In this document: positions 1-6,091 of the stretch, one piece after another
Layout of the letters: every line of letters begins with the position of its first letter
Position numbering within the stretch: position 1 is the first letter of the stretch
From: CADEED01 sp963842515
Lineage (GTDB): Bacteria; Pseudomonadota; Gammaproteobacteria; Steroidobacterales; Steroidobacteraceae
Reading direction: 5' to 3'
DNA length: 64,000 nucleotides
Assembly (NCBI GenBank): GCA_963842515.1
Contig: CAWJGO010000004.1
Coordinates: forward strand, 1-64,000
Made by a program: the position numbers and the translations under genes
The notes under the pieces: model-generated
The model's database searches: none
The model's input: the letters and a program-made list of their open reading frames with translations, nothing else
What the model was told of the DNA's origin: nothing

Positions 1-302
1 TTAGGGCGCACGTCGTCTCTAAAACCGCGTTTCTTATGCTCAAGGCCGAACTCTCTCCATAGTAAATTGCGATTCTTGCGCGTCGGGACTTGTGAGCGCT
101 TGAGCGCCGTTGCCACTTCCCCGAGATATCGTTTATCTGTCACTTCGATCCAGAAGTACTCAGTGGCCGCATCAATTTCCTTCATGTTCAGATGGGCCTT
201 TCCCGAGAGTATCCCGCGCAAGTACTCACCAAAGTTCCGCAACTGGGGCACCAGGTCTGGCGTTGACGGCTGTGAAAGGCCAATGCGGAAGCGCGCGAGC
301 AT
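1..302 (-). CDS. Cassette 10 hypothetical protein (partial, cut by window edge)
   Basis: An open minus-strand frame starts with ATG at 302-300 (MLARFRIGLS...) and runs 100 codons to the left edge without a stop, ending in FRDDVRP next to what looks like an attC core. It starts a short distance from the cassette 9 attC, as cassette genes do. The protein is basic and probably helical, with KRSQVPTRKNRNLLWREFGL near the end. I do not recognise the family. Its stop codon is probably provided by the attC just outside the window. Confidence 0.6.
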   Translation of the reverse strand, partial: MLARFRIGLSQPSTPDLVPQLRNFGEYLRGILSGKAHLNMKEIDAATEYFWIEVTDKRYLGEVATALKRSQVPTRKNRNLLWREFGLEHKKRGFRDDVRP

Positions 303-311
303 GATCGTGCG

Positions 312-399
312 GCCTAACGGTTGAGCTGAGCGGCGCGCACGCCGGTGTACGAGCTTGGCACTTTATCCCTCACGCGTCCGCTCCAGCGATCTGTTAGAC
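312..399 (-). repeat. attC: attC site of cassette 9
   Basis: 88 bp, GCCTAAC at 312-318 and GTTAGAC at 393-399 on the plus strand. The inner arms (GAGCGGCGCGC with its partner near GCGTCCGCTC) form the folded single-strand site. It follows the zinc-ribbon gene that ends at 404. Confidence 0.95.
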
Positions 400-403
400 G
401 GCA

Positions 404-784
404 TCACGTCGAATGAAACGGATCGCCCGACGAGATCTTTCCTCCGCACCAGGCGCAAACAGTTGCGCTCTTGAGCACACGCCGGGAACAGTGAGGGCAA
501 TCCATTGCGCCCTTGCTGCGAGTGACTTTGCCATCCCTGACACCATCAGCCAAGTCGACTTTTTCAACGTATTTCTTCAGATCCGCGTCGGTCAGTCCGG
601 TGTGCGCTTTGAGCAATTGCCACAACGCATTGGTAACTAAAGCCATCCGTTCATAGCGATGTTCGAGCTCGCGCAGCTTATCGCCGGTATTGGTCAAGCG
701 GCGATCGGTGTCCGCCTGCAGCGTTTCAGTGCCGGCACTCTTGCCTTCTTGATAAACGTCGAAAATGTCGATTAGGTCGATCAT
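404..784 (-). CDS. Cassette 9 zinc-ribbon protein
   Basis: The 126-residue protein starts MIDLIDIFDVYQEGK. A central charged helical part (about residues 25-85, with LRELEHRYERMALVTNALWQ) is likely to form a coiled coil. It ends in a small zinc ribbon with CPHC and CAWCGG pairs at about residues 94-115. This layout, with a LTDADL motif before the ribbon, resembles a widespread uncharacterised family in proteobacteria. The function is unknown; the ribbon suggests a protein or nucleic-acid contact. It is intact, alone in its cassette, and ends 5 bases before the attC core. Confidence 0.75.
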   Translation of the reverse strand: MIDLIDIFDVYQEGKSAGTETLQADTDRRLTNTGDKLRELEHRYERMALVTNALWQLLKAHTGLTDADLKKYVEKVDLADGVRDGKVTRSKGAMDCPHCSRRVLKSATVCAWCGGKISSGDPFHST

Positions 785-814
785 GGGTGACGCCTGGTTG
801 TGGCAGTGGATGCC

Positions 815-902
815 GTCTAACGATTGAGCTGAGCGGCGCGCACGCCACCGTATGAACTTGGCACTTTATCTATCACGCGGCCGCTCCAGCGATTTGTTAG
901 GC
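815..902 (-). repeat. attC: attC site of cassette 8 (HicAB)
   Basis: 88 bp, GTCTAAC at 815-821 and GTTAGGC at 896-902. The HicB stop codon (TAA) is supplied by the attC core itself. It differs from the consensus mainly by CGATTGAG for CGGTTGAG and GCGGCCGC for GCGTCCGC. Confidence 0.95.
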
Positions 903-1112
903 CGCGCGAACCTTGACGACTTCGCTCTTCGAGGTGGGTTCCGGAACTGACTGGCCTGCCTCGCGCAGCGCCTCGATGTGTAAGGTGATCGCTTCCCGAA
1001 TGAGCTTCATGACTTCGCGACGTGTATCAGCCGCCGCGACGCAACCGGGAAGATCGGGAACGTACGCCCCGTAGCTCGACTTTCCCTTTTCAACTACAAC
1101 GAGATATTCCAT
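897..1112 (-). CDS. hicB: HicB-type antitoxin (cassette 8)
   Basis: The 71-residue product has the HicB fold signature: MEYLVVVEKG, then YGAYVPDLPGC and AITLHIEALREAGQ, ending at EPTSKSEVVKV. It is a single-domain antitoxin without an obvious C-terminal DNA-binding domain. A longer upstream reading is possible, but ATG at 1112 gives the usual family start and lies 10 bases after the HicA stop. It should bind and neutralise HicA. The stop codon is the TAA of the attC core, so the C-terminal residue is fixed by the recombination site. Confidence 0.88.
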   Translation of the reverse strand: MEYLVVVEKGKSSYGAYVPDLPGCVAAADTRREVMKLIREAITLHIEALREAGQSVPEPTSKSEVVKVRAA

Positions 1113-1122
1113 AACCCTGCCT

Positions 1123-1314
1123 CTAGTCCTTCTTGAGCCCCGAGCTCTTGAGAATGCTGTTGAGTGTACCCGGCGGAATGTCCACGCCAAGTTTTCCAGC
1201 AACCGTGACGGTTCCTGGCTTGGCGGGTTGCTGAAACTGGCGGCGACTGCTCTTGGTGCGGACGTGGCGCCACCCGTCTTGCTGCAGGATCCTGATGACT
1301 TCGCGGACCTTCAC
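1123..1314 (-). CDS. hicA: HicA-type mRNA interferase toxin with altered active site
   Basis: The 63-residue protein matches HicA along its length: MKVREVIRILQQDGW, then the RQF segment, PGTVTVAGKLG and PPGTLNSILKSSGLK. HicA toxins are small double-stranded-RNA-binding-fold RNases that cut mRNA and need a conserved His in a GSHRQF motif. Here the motif reads SSRRQF, so residue 24 is Arg (codon CGC, one transition from CAC) and the preceding Gly is Ser. The gene is first in a two-gene cassette with hicB, the usual toxin-first order. The change should abolish or weaken cleavage, leaving an antitoxin with an inactive partner. The assignment to HicA is firm; loss of activity is inferred. Confidence 0.88.
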   Translation of the reverse strand: MKVREVIRILQQDGWRHVRTKSSRRQFQQPAKPGTVTVAGKLGVDIPPGTLNSILKSSGLKKD

Positions 1315-1333
1315 GACTTGCGGATACCGAGCG

Positions 1334-1421
1334 GCCTAACGGTTGAGCTGAGCGGCGCGCGCGCCGACTTTTGAGCTTGGCACTTTATTCTTCACGCGTC
1401 CGCTCCAGCGAGGTGTTAGGT
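1334..1421 (-). repeat. attC: attC site of cassette 7
   Basis: 88 bp, GCCTAAC at 1334-1340 and GTTAGGT at 1415-1421. The bases before the right core read AGGTGTTAG where the others read ATTTGTTAG. Confidence 0.93.
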
Positions 1422-1452
1422 GGCCACCTAGTTCTCTCTGCAATAAGTCATC

Positions 1453-1851
1453 CTAGCCTTCGCGTTTGACGGCTGTGGGAACCACGTGGAGACGAACCTT
1501 CCACTCGCCGTCGCGTTGGGGCTTCTCGCTAATGATCAACGTGCCGTCATGAAGCTCCGCCTTCGTGACAATGAAGGCCTGGCGAGGAATATGGACTCGA
1601 AGTGCCAGTTGTCCATCGAGCGATTCATACACAAAAATTTCTGTGGAAAGAATTCCAGAGGTGGGCAGTAGGTCAACAACATAGAACGGAGACCCCTTCA
1701 CTTCGTAGTGCCTCCCGCCACCGAACGACGCCGCCACCAGCTTCTCCAATCCGCGTTCTTCCCGCACTCCTTCCGCAACCTCTAGAAGGGACGGCTGCCC
1801 TAGCGATGGGCAAGAGAGCATGAGACCAACAACGGTGAGGAAGACTTTCAT
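1453..1851 (-). CDS. Cassette 7 secreted hypothetical protein
   Basis: The 132-residue protein begins with a Sec-type signal peptide (MKVFLTVVGLMLSCPSLGQ, cleavage near residue 19; a lipoprotein is unlikely because no lipobox follows). The mature part is beta-rich, with YEVKGSPFYVVDLL and FVYESLDGQLALRVHIPRQA, and ends before the attC. I do not recognise the family. Periplasmic location is inferred from the signal peptide. The ATG at 1851 lies about 5 bases from the upstream attC core, leaving no room for a ribosome binding site within the cassette. Confidence 0.7.
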   Translation of the reverse strand: MKVFLTVVGLMLSCPSLGQPSLLEVAEGVREERGLEKLVAASFGGGRHYEVKGSPFYVVDLLPTSGILSTEIFVYESLDGQLALRVHIPRQAFIVTKAELHDGTLIISEKPQRDGEWKVRLHVVPTAVKREG

Positions 1852-1855
1852 GGCC

Positions 1856-1943
1856 GCCTAACGGTTGAGCTGAGCGGCGCGCACGCCGACGTATGAGCTT
1901 GGCACTTTATCCCTCACGCGTCCGCTCGAGCGATTTGTTAGGC
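1856..1943 (-). repeat. attC: attC site of cassette 6
   Basis: 88 bp, GCCTAAC at 1856-1862 and GTTAGGC at 1937-1943. The decayed membrane-protein frame of cassette 6 reads through the right core and stops inside this site at 1907-1909. Confidence 0.95.
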
Positions 1944-2424
1944 GGCTCGAAACGCTCGAACGCACTGAACAAAAACCACGAATCAAGTGCTGCCCAACGA
2001 TTGGAAAGATGCCACATATAGGAGTGAACAGCCAATGCATCGGTCCATGAGACTACCCATAAAGGATGGGCGTCCGGAGCCCGCCCCGCGCGACCATGCG
2101 AGACGGCCAGGTAGAACGCGTATACAACTGTGACTACCGCGACCAGCGCAAAAGCCTCGCCACTCTGCTAGCGCGCAGCAGCCAAAGCGAAGACGCAATT
2201 AACAAGAAGATTGGCACGAGGAGCTGCGGAGCGTGACCCTCCATCCATGGATCGTACGAAGCCGAGCAGCCGTCGTAGCGATACATTCCCGGCGGGGCTG
2301 GCTCGTCAACGCAGTGCATGGAGATAAGTGCCCACAGGAAGAAGAGACCAATCAGGACGTGTAGAGCGCTGAAAGCCACTACGGAGCGCGGCACCTTCCG
2401 AAGAGACTCGCGAAACGTGCGCAT
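1907..2424 (-). pseudogene. Cassette 6 small membrane protein, frameshifted
   Basis: The frame starting at ATG 2424 (MRTFRESLRKVPRSVVAFSA) encodes two hydrophobic segments (about residues 14-36 and 70-86) separated by a Cys-containing loop, then stops at 2134. A different minus-strand frame continues at once with another hydrophobic segment (SGEAFALVAVVTVVYAFYL) and a soluble tail, and runs into the attC, ending KSLERTREG at 1907. Joining the frames needs a single-base change near 2160 and gives a protein of about 170 residues with three membrane segments. It is therefore read as one broken gene. The original function is unknown. Confidence 0.6.
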
Positions 2425-2428
2425 AGCC

Positions 2429-2516
2429 GCCTAACGGTTGAGTTGAGCGGCGCGCACGCCGTCGTCTGAACTTGGCACTTTATCTGTCACGCGTCCGCTC
2501 CAACGATTTGTTAGAC
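2429..2516 (-). repeat. attC: attC site of cassette 5
   Basis: 88 bp, GCCTAAC at 2429-2435 and GTTAGAC at 2510-2516. Carries GAGTTGAGC for GAGCTGAGC and CCAACG for CCAGCG. Confidence 0.94.
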
Positions 2517-2522
2517 CGCATG

Positions 2523-2846
2523 CTACGCCCCTACCGCCTTTACGAAGCTGTCGAGCTCGCCAACCCAACGATCCCGAGCCGGCGGATCATTGTCACCACG
2601 ACGTCGAAAGTAAAGCGAATGCGAAGTGCCACGGGCAGTGCAGCCATAGCTTTCATTCAGCGGAAGCGTGCGCAAGTCGTCAAGGCCATCAAAATCTATG
2701 AGAAGAGAAATGAACTACCCCTTCGTTGCGGGAGAAGGACCAGGTCGCTGAAATGCGATAGTCATCACCCGGCAGTTCTGCCTCAAAACGCCCATCCGCG
2801 GCGCTCGAATGCGGCTCGTAGATCGGTGAGATGCCAGTCGGCCATG
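2523..2846 (-). pseudogene. Cassette 5 hypothetical gene, two compensating frameshifts
   Basis: From ATG 2846 the minus strand reads MADWHLTDLRAAFERRGW and soon stops. Shifting frame by one near base 2786 gives EAELPGDDYRISATWSFSR. Shifting back near base 2694 gives DFDGLDDLRTLPLNESYGC and SLYFRRRG, ending at TAG 2523. The total, 324 bases, is a multiple of three, so one insertion and one deletion restore a protein of about 107 residues. Motifs of the type GWR, DGYRIS, IDFDGLDD and SYGC occur in a recurrent uncharacterised cassette-type family as I remember it. The function is unknown. A diverged copy occupies cassette 2. Confidence 0.6.
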
Positions 2847-2848
2847 CG

Positions 2849-2936
2849 GTCTAACGGTTGAGCTGAGCGGCGCGCGCGCCGGCGTATAAGCTTGGCACTT
2901 TATCCCCCACGCGTCCGCTCCAGCGATTTGTTAGAC
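2849..2936 (-). repeat. attC: attC site of cassette 4
   Basis: 88 bp, GTCTAAC at 2849-2855 and GTTAGAC at 2930-2936, so the two outer cores are perfect complements. Confidence 0.95.
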
Positions 2937-2949
2937 CGCATCCGCGGCG

Positions 2950-3296
2950 TCACTTTCCGTCCAGACGCAAGCCACAGTTCCTGCACTTACGAGCGAAGTC
3001 GTTCCGATAGCCGCCACCTGCATGAAAGAACCCACGGCATCGGGTGGCACCGCAGACCGACAACAGGCAAGGCAAAGATGCAAACGATAGCGACGAGAAA
3101 TATGCGGCGTGAGAACTGCGCGGGCATACGACGAGGCCGCGGGCCAAACCTGGCTGGCAAGATTAAACGTAAGTGAGCCGATAAGCGGCCGCAGCAAAAG
3201 GTAAGTGACTCGCACCTTCGCCTTGTGCGTATCCGGCTCAGCCCGGCGTGGATCTCCTCCAGTGGGACGGGCGCGATTCGGCATCTCGCGTTCCAT
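2950..3296 (-). pseudogene. Cassette 4 small zinc-ribbon membrane protein, frameshifted
   Basis: No single minus-strand frame makes a convincing protein. One frame gives MPAQFSRRIFLVAIVCIFAL and VVGLRC from ATG 3127; a second continues CRGFFHAGGGYRNDFARKC and ends RNCGLRLDGK at 2950. Removing one base near 3048 joins them into a membrane anchor followed by a four-cysteine zinc ribbon (CxxC...CxxC) of about 58 residues. A third frame, open from 3296 to 2931 (MEREMPNRARPTGG...), covers the whole cassette but lacks recognisable features. The original start is uncertain. Confidence 0.4.
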
Positions 3297-3299
3297 GCG

Positions 3300-3387
3300 G
3301 TCTAACGGTTGAGCTGAACGGCGCGCGCGCCGACGCTTGAGCTTGGCACTTTATCCTTCACGCGTCCGCTCCAGCGATTTGTTAGAC
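3300..3387 (-). repeat. attC: attC site of cassette 3
   Basis: 88 bp, GTCTAAC at 3300-3306 and GTTAGAC at 3381-3387. The stop codon of the cassette 3 gene is the TAA of the right core (3382-3384). Confidence 0.95.
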
Positions 3388-3828
3388 ATCACTTTCGACC
3401 TCGCCATTCGTCACATCAATGATTTCGGTTTCAATGAGTGCCAGGCGGCCAGCGAGCATCTCAGCATGTTCTAGCGAAGGCTCTGCAGCGACAGGAATCA
3501 CATCATCCAATGGCAACCCGTGCCTTACGGCATGAACCCAGCGCGACATTTCAGCGACGTACCCTTGAAGGGCCTCGCGCCACGTTGGAGATTCGTCTAG
3601 GACCAAATAGGCGGGCGGAATGTCTCCCACCACTACCCAAAGGGTCGGGTCGACGCCGGGCTCGGCCGGGACGAGGTCGACTTGAAACACGCCGAGCACC
3701 CCTGCGGCCGCCCAAGCTAGACGCACACCCGCAACCTTCTCGCACCAGCGTTGCGAAGCGACAAATGATTCCGCTTCGGCCGCGAACTCGCGCACTTCGG
3801 GATCCTCGATTTGTGATGCTGGGATCAT
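3382..3828 (-). CDS. Cassette 3 conserved hypothetical protein
   Basis: The 148-residue acidic protein starts MIPASQIEDPEVREFAAEAE. Its middle has GVFQVDLVPAEPGVDPTLWV, VVVGDIPPAYLVLDESPTWR and a helical part AEMSRWVHAVRHG, followed by DVIPVAAEPSLEHAEMLAGR. Proteins with the VVGDIPPAYLV and ENA.ML.RL pattern recur in proteobacteria as uncharacterised, immunity-like proteins; I cannot assign a function. The gene is intact, and its stop codon is the TAA of the attC core. The start lies 24 bases from the upstream attC, leaving some room for a leader. Confidence 0.7.
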   Translation of the reverse strand: MIPASQIEDPEVREFAAEAESFVASQRWCEKVAGVRLAWAAAGVLGVFQVDLVPAEPGVDPTLWVVVGDIPPAYLVLDESPTWREALQGYVAEMSRWVHAVRHGLPLDDVIPVAAEPSLEHAEMLAGRLALIETEIIDVTNGEVESDV

Positions 3829-3846
3829 GTGCTGAGCGTGAGTGAT

Positions 3847-3934
3847 GTCTAACGGTTGAGCTGAGCGGCGCGCACGCCGACGTATGAGCTTGGCACTTTA
3901 TCTTTCACGCGTCCGCTCCAGCGATTTGTTAGAC
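3847..3934 (-). repeat. attC: attC site of cassette 2
   Basis: 88 bp, GTCTAAC at 3847-3853 and GTTAGAC at 3928-3934. Close to the consensus of the array. Confidence 0.95.
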
Positions 3935-3942
3935 GGCGCATG

Positions 3943-4316
3943 CTACCACCGCTACGACGCCTTTGCGAAGTTGTCGACGCTCGCCAACGCCGAACTTGAT
4001 CCGCGAGCGCTGGCAGACTGCATCGCTAAGCGCACGGCACGTCGAAAGCTCAAGCGTAGTCGCTGACGTCGCCACGAGCAGTGCGAGCCATCGCTTGCAT
4101 CCAGCGGATAGCGTGCGCAAGACGTCGACGGCCGTCGATCGTCGTAATGAGATGTCCAGCTGCAACTAGCCATCCTGCATTGCTCGGAGCAAGGACCAGC
4201 GATCGCTGCCAACGGCGACACGTCAATGCAGCACCGGCAGTTCATGCCTCGACAGACGCCATCCGCGGCGACTCGAGTGACGCGCTCGTAGAATCGGTGA
4301 GATGCAGTCGTGCCAT
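3943..4316 (-). pseudogene. Cassette 2 decayed paralogue of cassette 5
   Basis: The DNA aligns with cassette 5 over its whole length. Shared stretches include the start region (ATGGC..CTGCATCTCACCGAT on the minus strand), a GCGTGCGCAAG segment, a TGCTCGTGGC-like segment and the 3' end GCAAAGGCGTCGTAGCGG followed by TAGCATGCG. Many base changes and indels break the frame, and the start-to-stop length is not a multiple of three. It is a duplicated cassette in an advanced state of decay. Small open frames here (78 and 97 codons) have no recognisable features. Confidence 0.55.
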
Positions 4317-4320
4317 GGCC

Positions 4321-4408
4321 GCCTAACGGTTGAGCTGAGCGGCGCGCGCGCCGGTGTATGAGCTTGGCACTTTATCCCTCACGCGTCCGCTCCAGCGATT
4401 TGTTAGGC
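4321..4408 (-). repeat. attC: attC site of cassette 1 (attI-proximal)
   Basis: 88 bp, GCCTAAC at 4321-4327 and GTTAGGC at 4402-4408. It is intact although the cassette it belongs to has no recognisable gene. Confidence 0.95.
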
Positions 4409-4879
4409 GCGCATGCTTCGCTCTGACACAGCGCCTTGCATCGTAGCGATAGTCGGCCATCACGTACTCTGCGCTGACTGCAGTCCTTCGTCGGAGCCAA
4501 ACGATCATCGCTACCGTCCAGATCGCCGTCTCGACTCTCGTATGCGAGGTACGTGCTCGATCGACGCGGATCCACTGCGTCAAGTGCGATGGCGATCCAG
4601 ACCTAGCATGAGACCATGCCAGCAACATCAGCTTCGAGACGCCTCTTGCGCCTCTGCTCGACGCAACGCTGCCGTACTGCGCTGCTCACAAGCTACGCAG
4701 CCTGATTCGGCCGAGAAGCTTTGCGGATCGTCATCTGTACGCTCAAGTCGTACGTCTTTGCACAGGCGAATGTCGTCGCCACGATGCAGTCACCAGAGCT
4801 GAGCGCACGTCTGGACTGCGAGACCGCAATGTTCCTACGATCGGCAAGAGCCTGAACTTGTAACGACACTGACCATGCG
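4409..4879. other. Cassette 1 body without recognisable gene
   Basis: About 470 bases lie between attI and the first attC. Both strands contain only short open frames with no family features, and the minus-strand ATG next to attI (4877) stops after 13 codons. It may be a decayed gene, a non-coding cassette or one encoding an RNA. The local composition looks like that of the degraded cassette 2. Confidence 0.45.
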
Positions 4880-4943
4880 GCCTAACTCTGATTTAGACGA
4901 CCAAAAAGTCGTGATGTAACTCGACAAACGCGTCGCATAACAT
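4880..4943 (-). other. attI: attI-like integron attachment site
   Basis: On the minus strand this stretch runs from ATGTTATG to a terminal GTTAGGC core. Unlike the nine attC sites it has no matching second core. It lines up with the class 1 attI1 site as I remember it: both begin with ATGTTATG, contain an internal GTTAC, and end in a GTCG..CTAAA..CA.AGTTAGGC pattern, over about 64 bases (attI1 is about 65). It lies at the start of the array, where attI is expected. A weak TTACAT/TCTAAA hexamer pair with a 16-base spacer inside it, pointing toward the cassettes, could be a cassette promoter, but this is speculative. Confidence 0.72.
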
Positions 4944-5014
4944 TCCACCTTCCTCCCATGTGCTTGTTTCTACTACAGCACATGCCCGCCTTCACCCGCA
5001 AACGACTCCAACCC

Positions 5015-5036
5015 GTTATACGACATGTCGTATAAC
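5015..5036. promoter_or_regulatory. 22-bp perfect palindrome, candidate operator
   Basis: The half site GTTATACGACA (5015-5025) is followed directly by its exact reverse complement. There is no T tract, so it is not a terminator. It lies about 75 bases from attI in the gap where an integrase promoter would be, and 58 bases beyond the 3' end of the LysR gene. It looks like a dimeric repressor operator; the regulator is unknown. Confidence 0.5.
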
Positions 5037-5093
5037 CCTCGCCCGCCCGTTCCTAGACCATCGCGCGCCAAATGCGGGCTTCCCATGCACCTG

Positions 5094-6023
5094 CTACCCC
5101 TTCGCGCGGCGAATGAAACTCGCCCCCGCCTCACGCGCACCCGCCGCCTGCTCCTCTATCCACTGACCGAAAGCCTTGAGCTTGCGGCTGTGCTCGCGCG
5201 CAGCGGGAAAGGCGAACCAGAACGAGCGCCCATCGCCCGCGACCAGGTCATGCGCCGGCACCAGACGCCCCGCGTCGAGCTCGGCGCGGAACAGCAGCGG
5301 CGAGCCGATCGCAATCCCGTGTCCGGCGATGGCGGCCGCAATATCCAGGTATTCAAAGGACAGGCGCGTACCGAATTTGTCGCGCGAGGGACCGGCATCA
5401 AAACCGCGGGCGCGATACCACATCGTCCACCAGTCGGGCCGCCCTAACAGCGGCACTTCGAGCGCACGGCGAGGATTGGCCAGCGCGCCGGCGGCAGCTT
5501 TGAGCTTCGGGGCGCACAACGGCATGAAGATGCTCGGCAGCAGTTTGATCGCGCGCAACCCCGGCCATCGGCCGTAACCATTACGGATGGCGGCGTCGAA
5601 GCGCCCGTCACCCAGCTCCTGCGCGTCGGAAGACAGATCCAGCTCCAGTGCAATGTCGGGATGCCGCTTGCGGAATTCGCCGAGCCTTGGCGTGAGCCAG
5701 CTGCTGCCAATAGTCGCCACGGTGGTGAGCGAGAGCCGCGACTCATCGACATCCACGGCGTTCGAAAAGCTGGCGCGCAGCATGGCGAAGGCATTCATGG
5801 CCTCGCGCGCGATCGACGCGCCGCCGGGCGTGAGTTGCACTTTCTGCGCGTGACGTTTGAACAGCGGCACACCTATCTGCCGCTCGAGCTGGCGCACGTG
5901 GTAACTCACCGAGGCCGCGGTCGTACCGAGCTCGGCCGCCGCCTGCGCGAAACTCCCGAGGCGCGCCGCCGCCTCGAACGCGCGGATCGATGCGAGCGAT
6001 GGAAATCGGGAAGGGGTCACCAT
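5094..6023 (-). CDS. LysR-family transcriptional regulator (GcvA-like)
   Basis: The 309-residue protein has a LysR winged helix at about residues 9-67 (SIRAFEAAARLGSFAQAAAE, then TAASVSYHVRQLE) and an effector-binding domain from about 95 to 300 (SWLTPRLGEFRKRHPDIALE). The HTH wording is typical of the GcvA/AmpR branch. It is divergent from the Tat-exported protein gene at 6092, with 68 bases between them, so LysR logic suggests it regulates that operon and itself from this gap. Effector and target are unknown. The 3' end faces the integron. Confidence 0.9.
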   Translation of the reverse strand: MVTPSRFPSLASIRAFEAAARLGSFAQAAAELGTTAASVSYHVRQLERQIGVPLFKRHAQKVQLTPGGASIAREAMNAFAMLRASFSNAVDVDESRLSLTTVATIGSSWLTPRLGEFRKRHPDIALELDLSSDAQELGDGRFDAAIRNGYGRWPGLRAIKLLPSIFMPLCAPKLKAAAGALANPRRALEVPLLGRPDWWTMWYRARGFDAGPSRDKFGTRLSFEYLDIAAAIAGHGIAIGSPLLFRAELDAGRLVPAHDLVAGDGRSFWFAFPAAREHSRKLKAFGQWIEEQAAGAREAGASFIRRAKG

Positions 6024-6091
6024 AAGTCTGCCTTAGCCTAGGGCTGGCGGTTTCGGCTGGTCAACTCCGATGCCGCGATGAATGATGACCT

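Larger units (their letters stand above)
1..4943 (-). mobile_element. Chromosomal integron cassette array with attI, no integrase
   Basis: Nine attC sites of 88 bp recur every 420-570 bases, each starting with GCCTAAC or GTCTAAC and ending with GTTAGGC, GTTAGAC or GTTAGGT on the plus strand. Between them lie single-gene or two-gene cassettes whose recognisable reading frames are all on the minus strand and end at or inside an attC, as in integron cassettes. An attI-like site lies at the right end, so the array reads from right to left. Crossover points (between G and TT of the minus-strand GTTRRRY core) fall at 317/318, 820/821, 1339/1340, 1861/1862, 2434/2435, 2854/2855, 3305/3306, 3852/3853, 4326/4327 and 4885/4886. 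The left end runs off the window: its first bases, TTAGGGC, look like the last bases of another attC. No intI gene is present on the expected side of attI. Confidence 0.95.

Noticed and set aside
2472..4066. Plus-strand open frames starting MALYLSRVRSSDLLD at 2472, 2892 and 3884
   Set aside because: They are readings of the attC repeat itself followed by cassette sequence in the wrong direction; real cassette genes are on the minus strand.
312..4408. Possible CRISPR array because of regular repeats
   Set aside because: Repeats are 88 bp with 330-480 bp between them, carry attC core and fold features, and flank coding cassettes.
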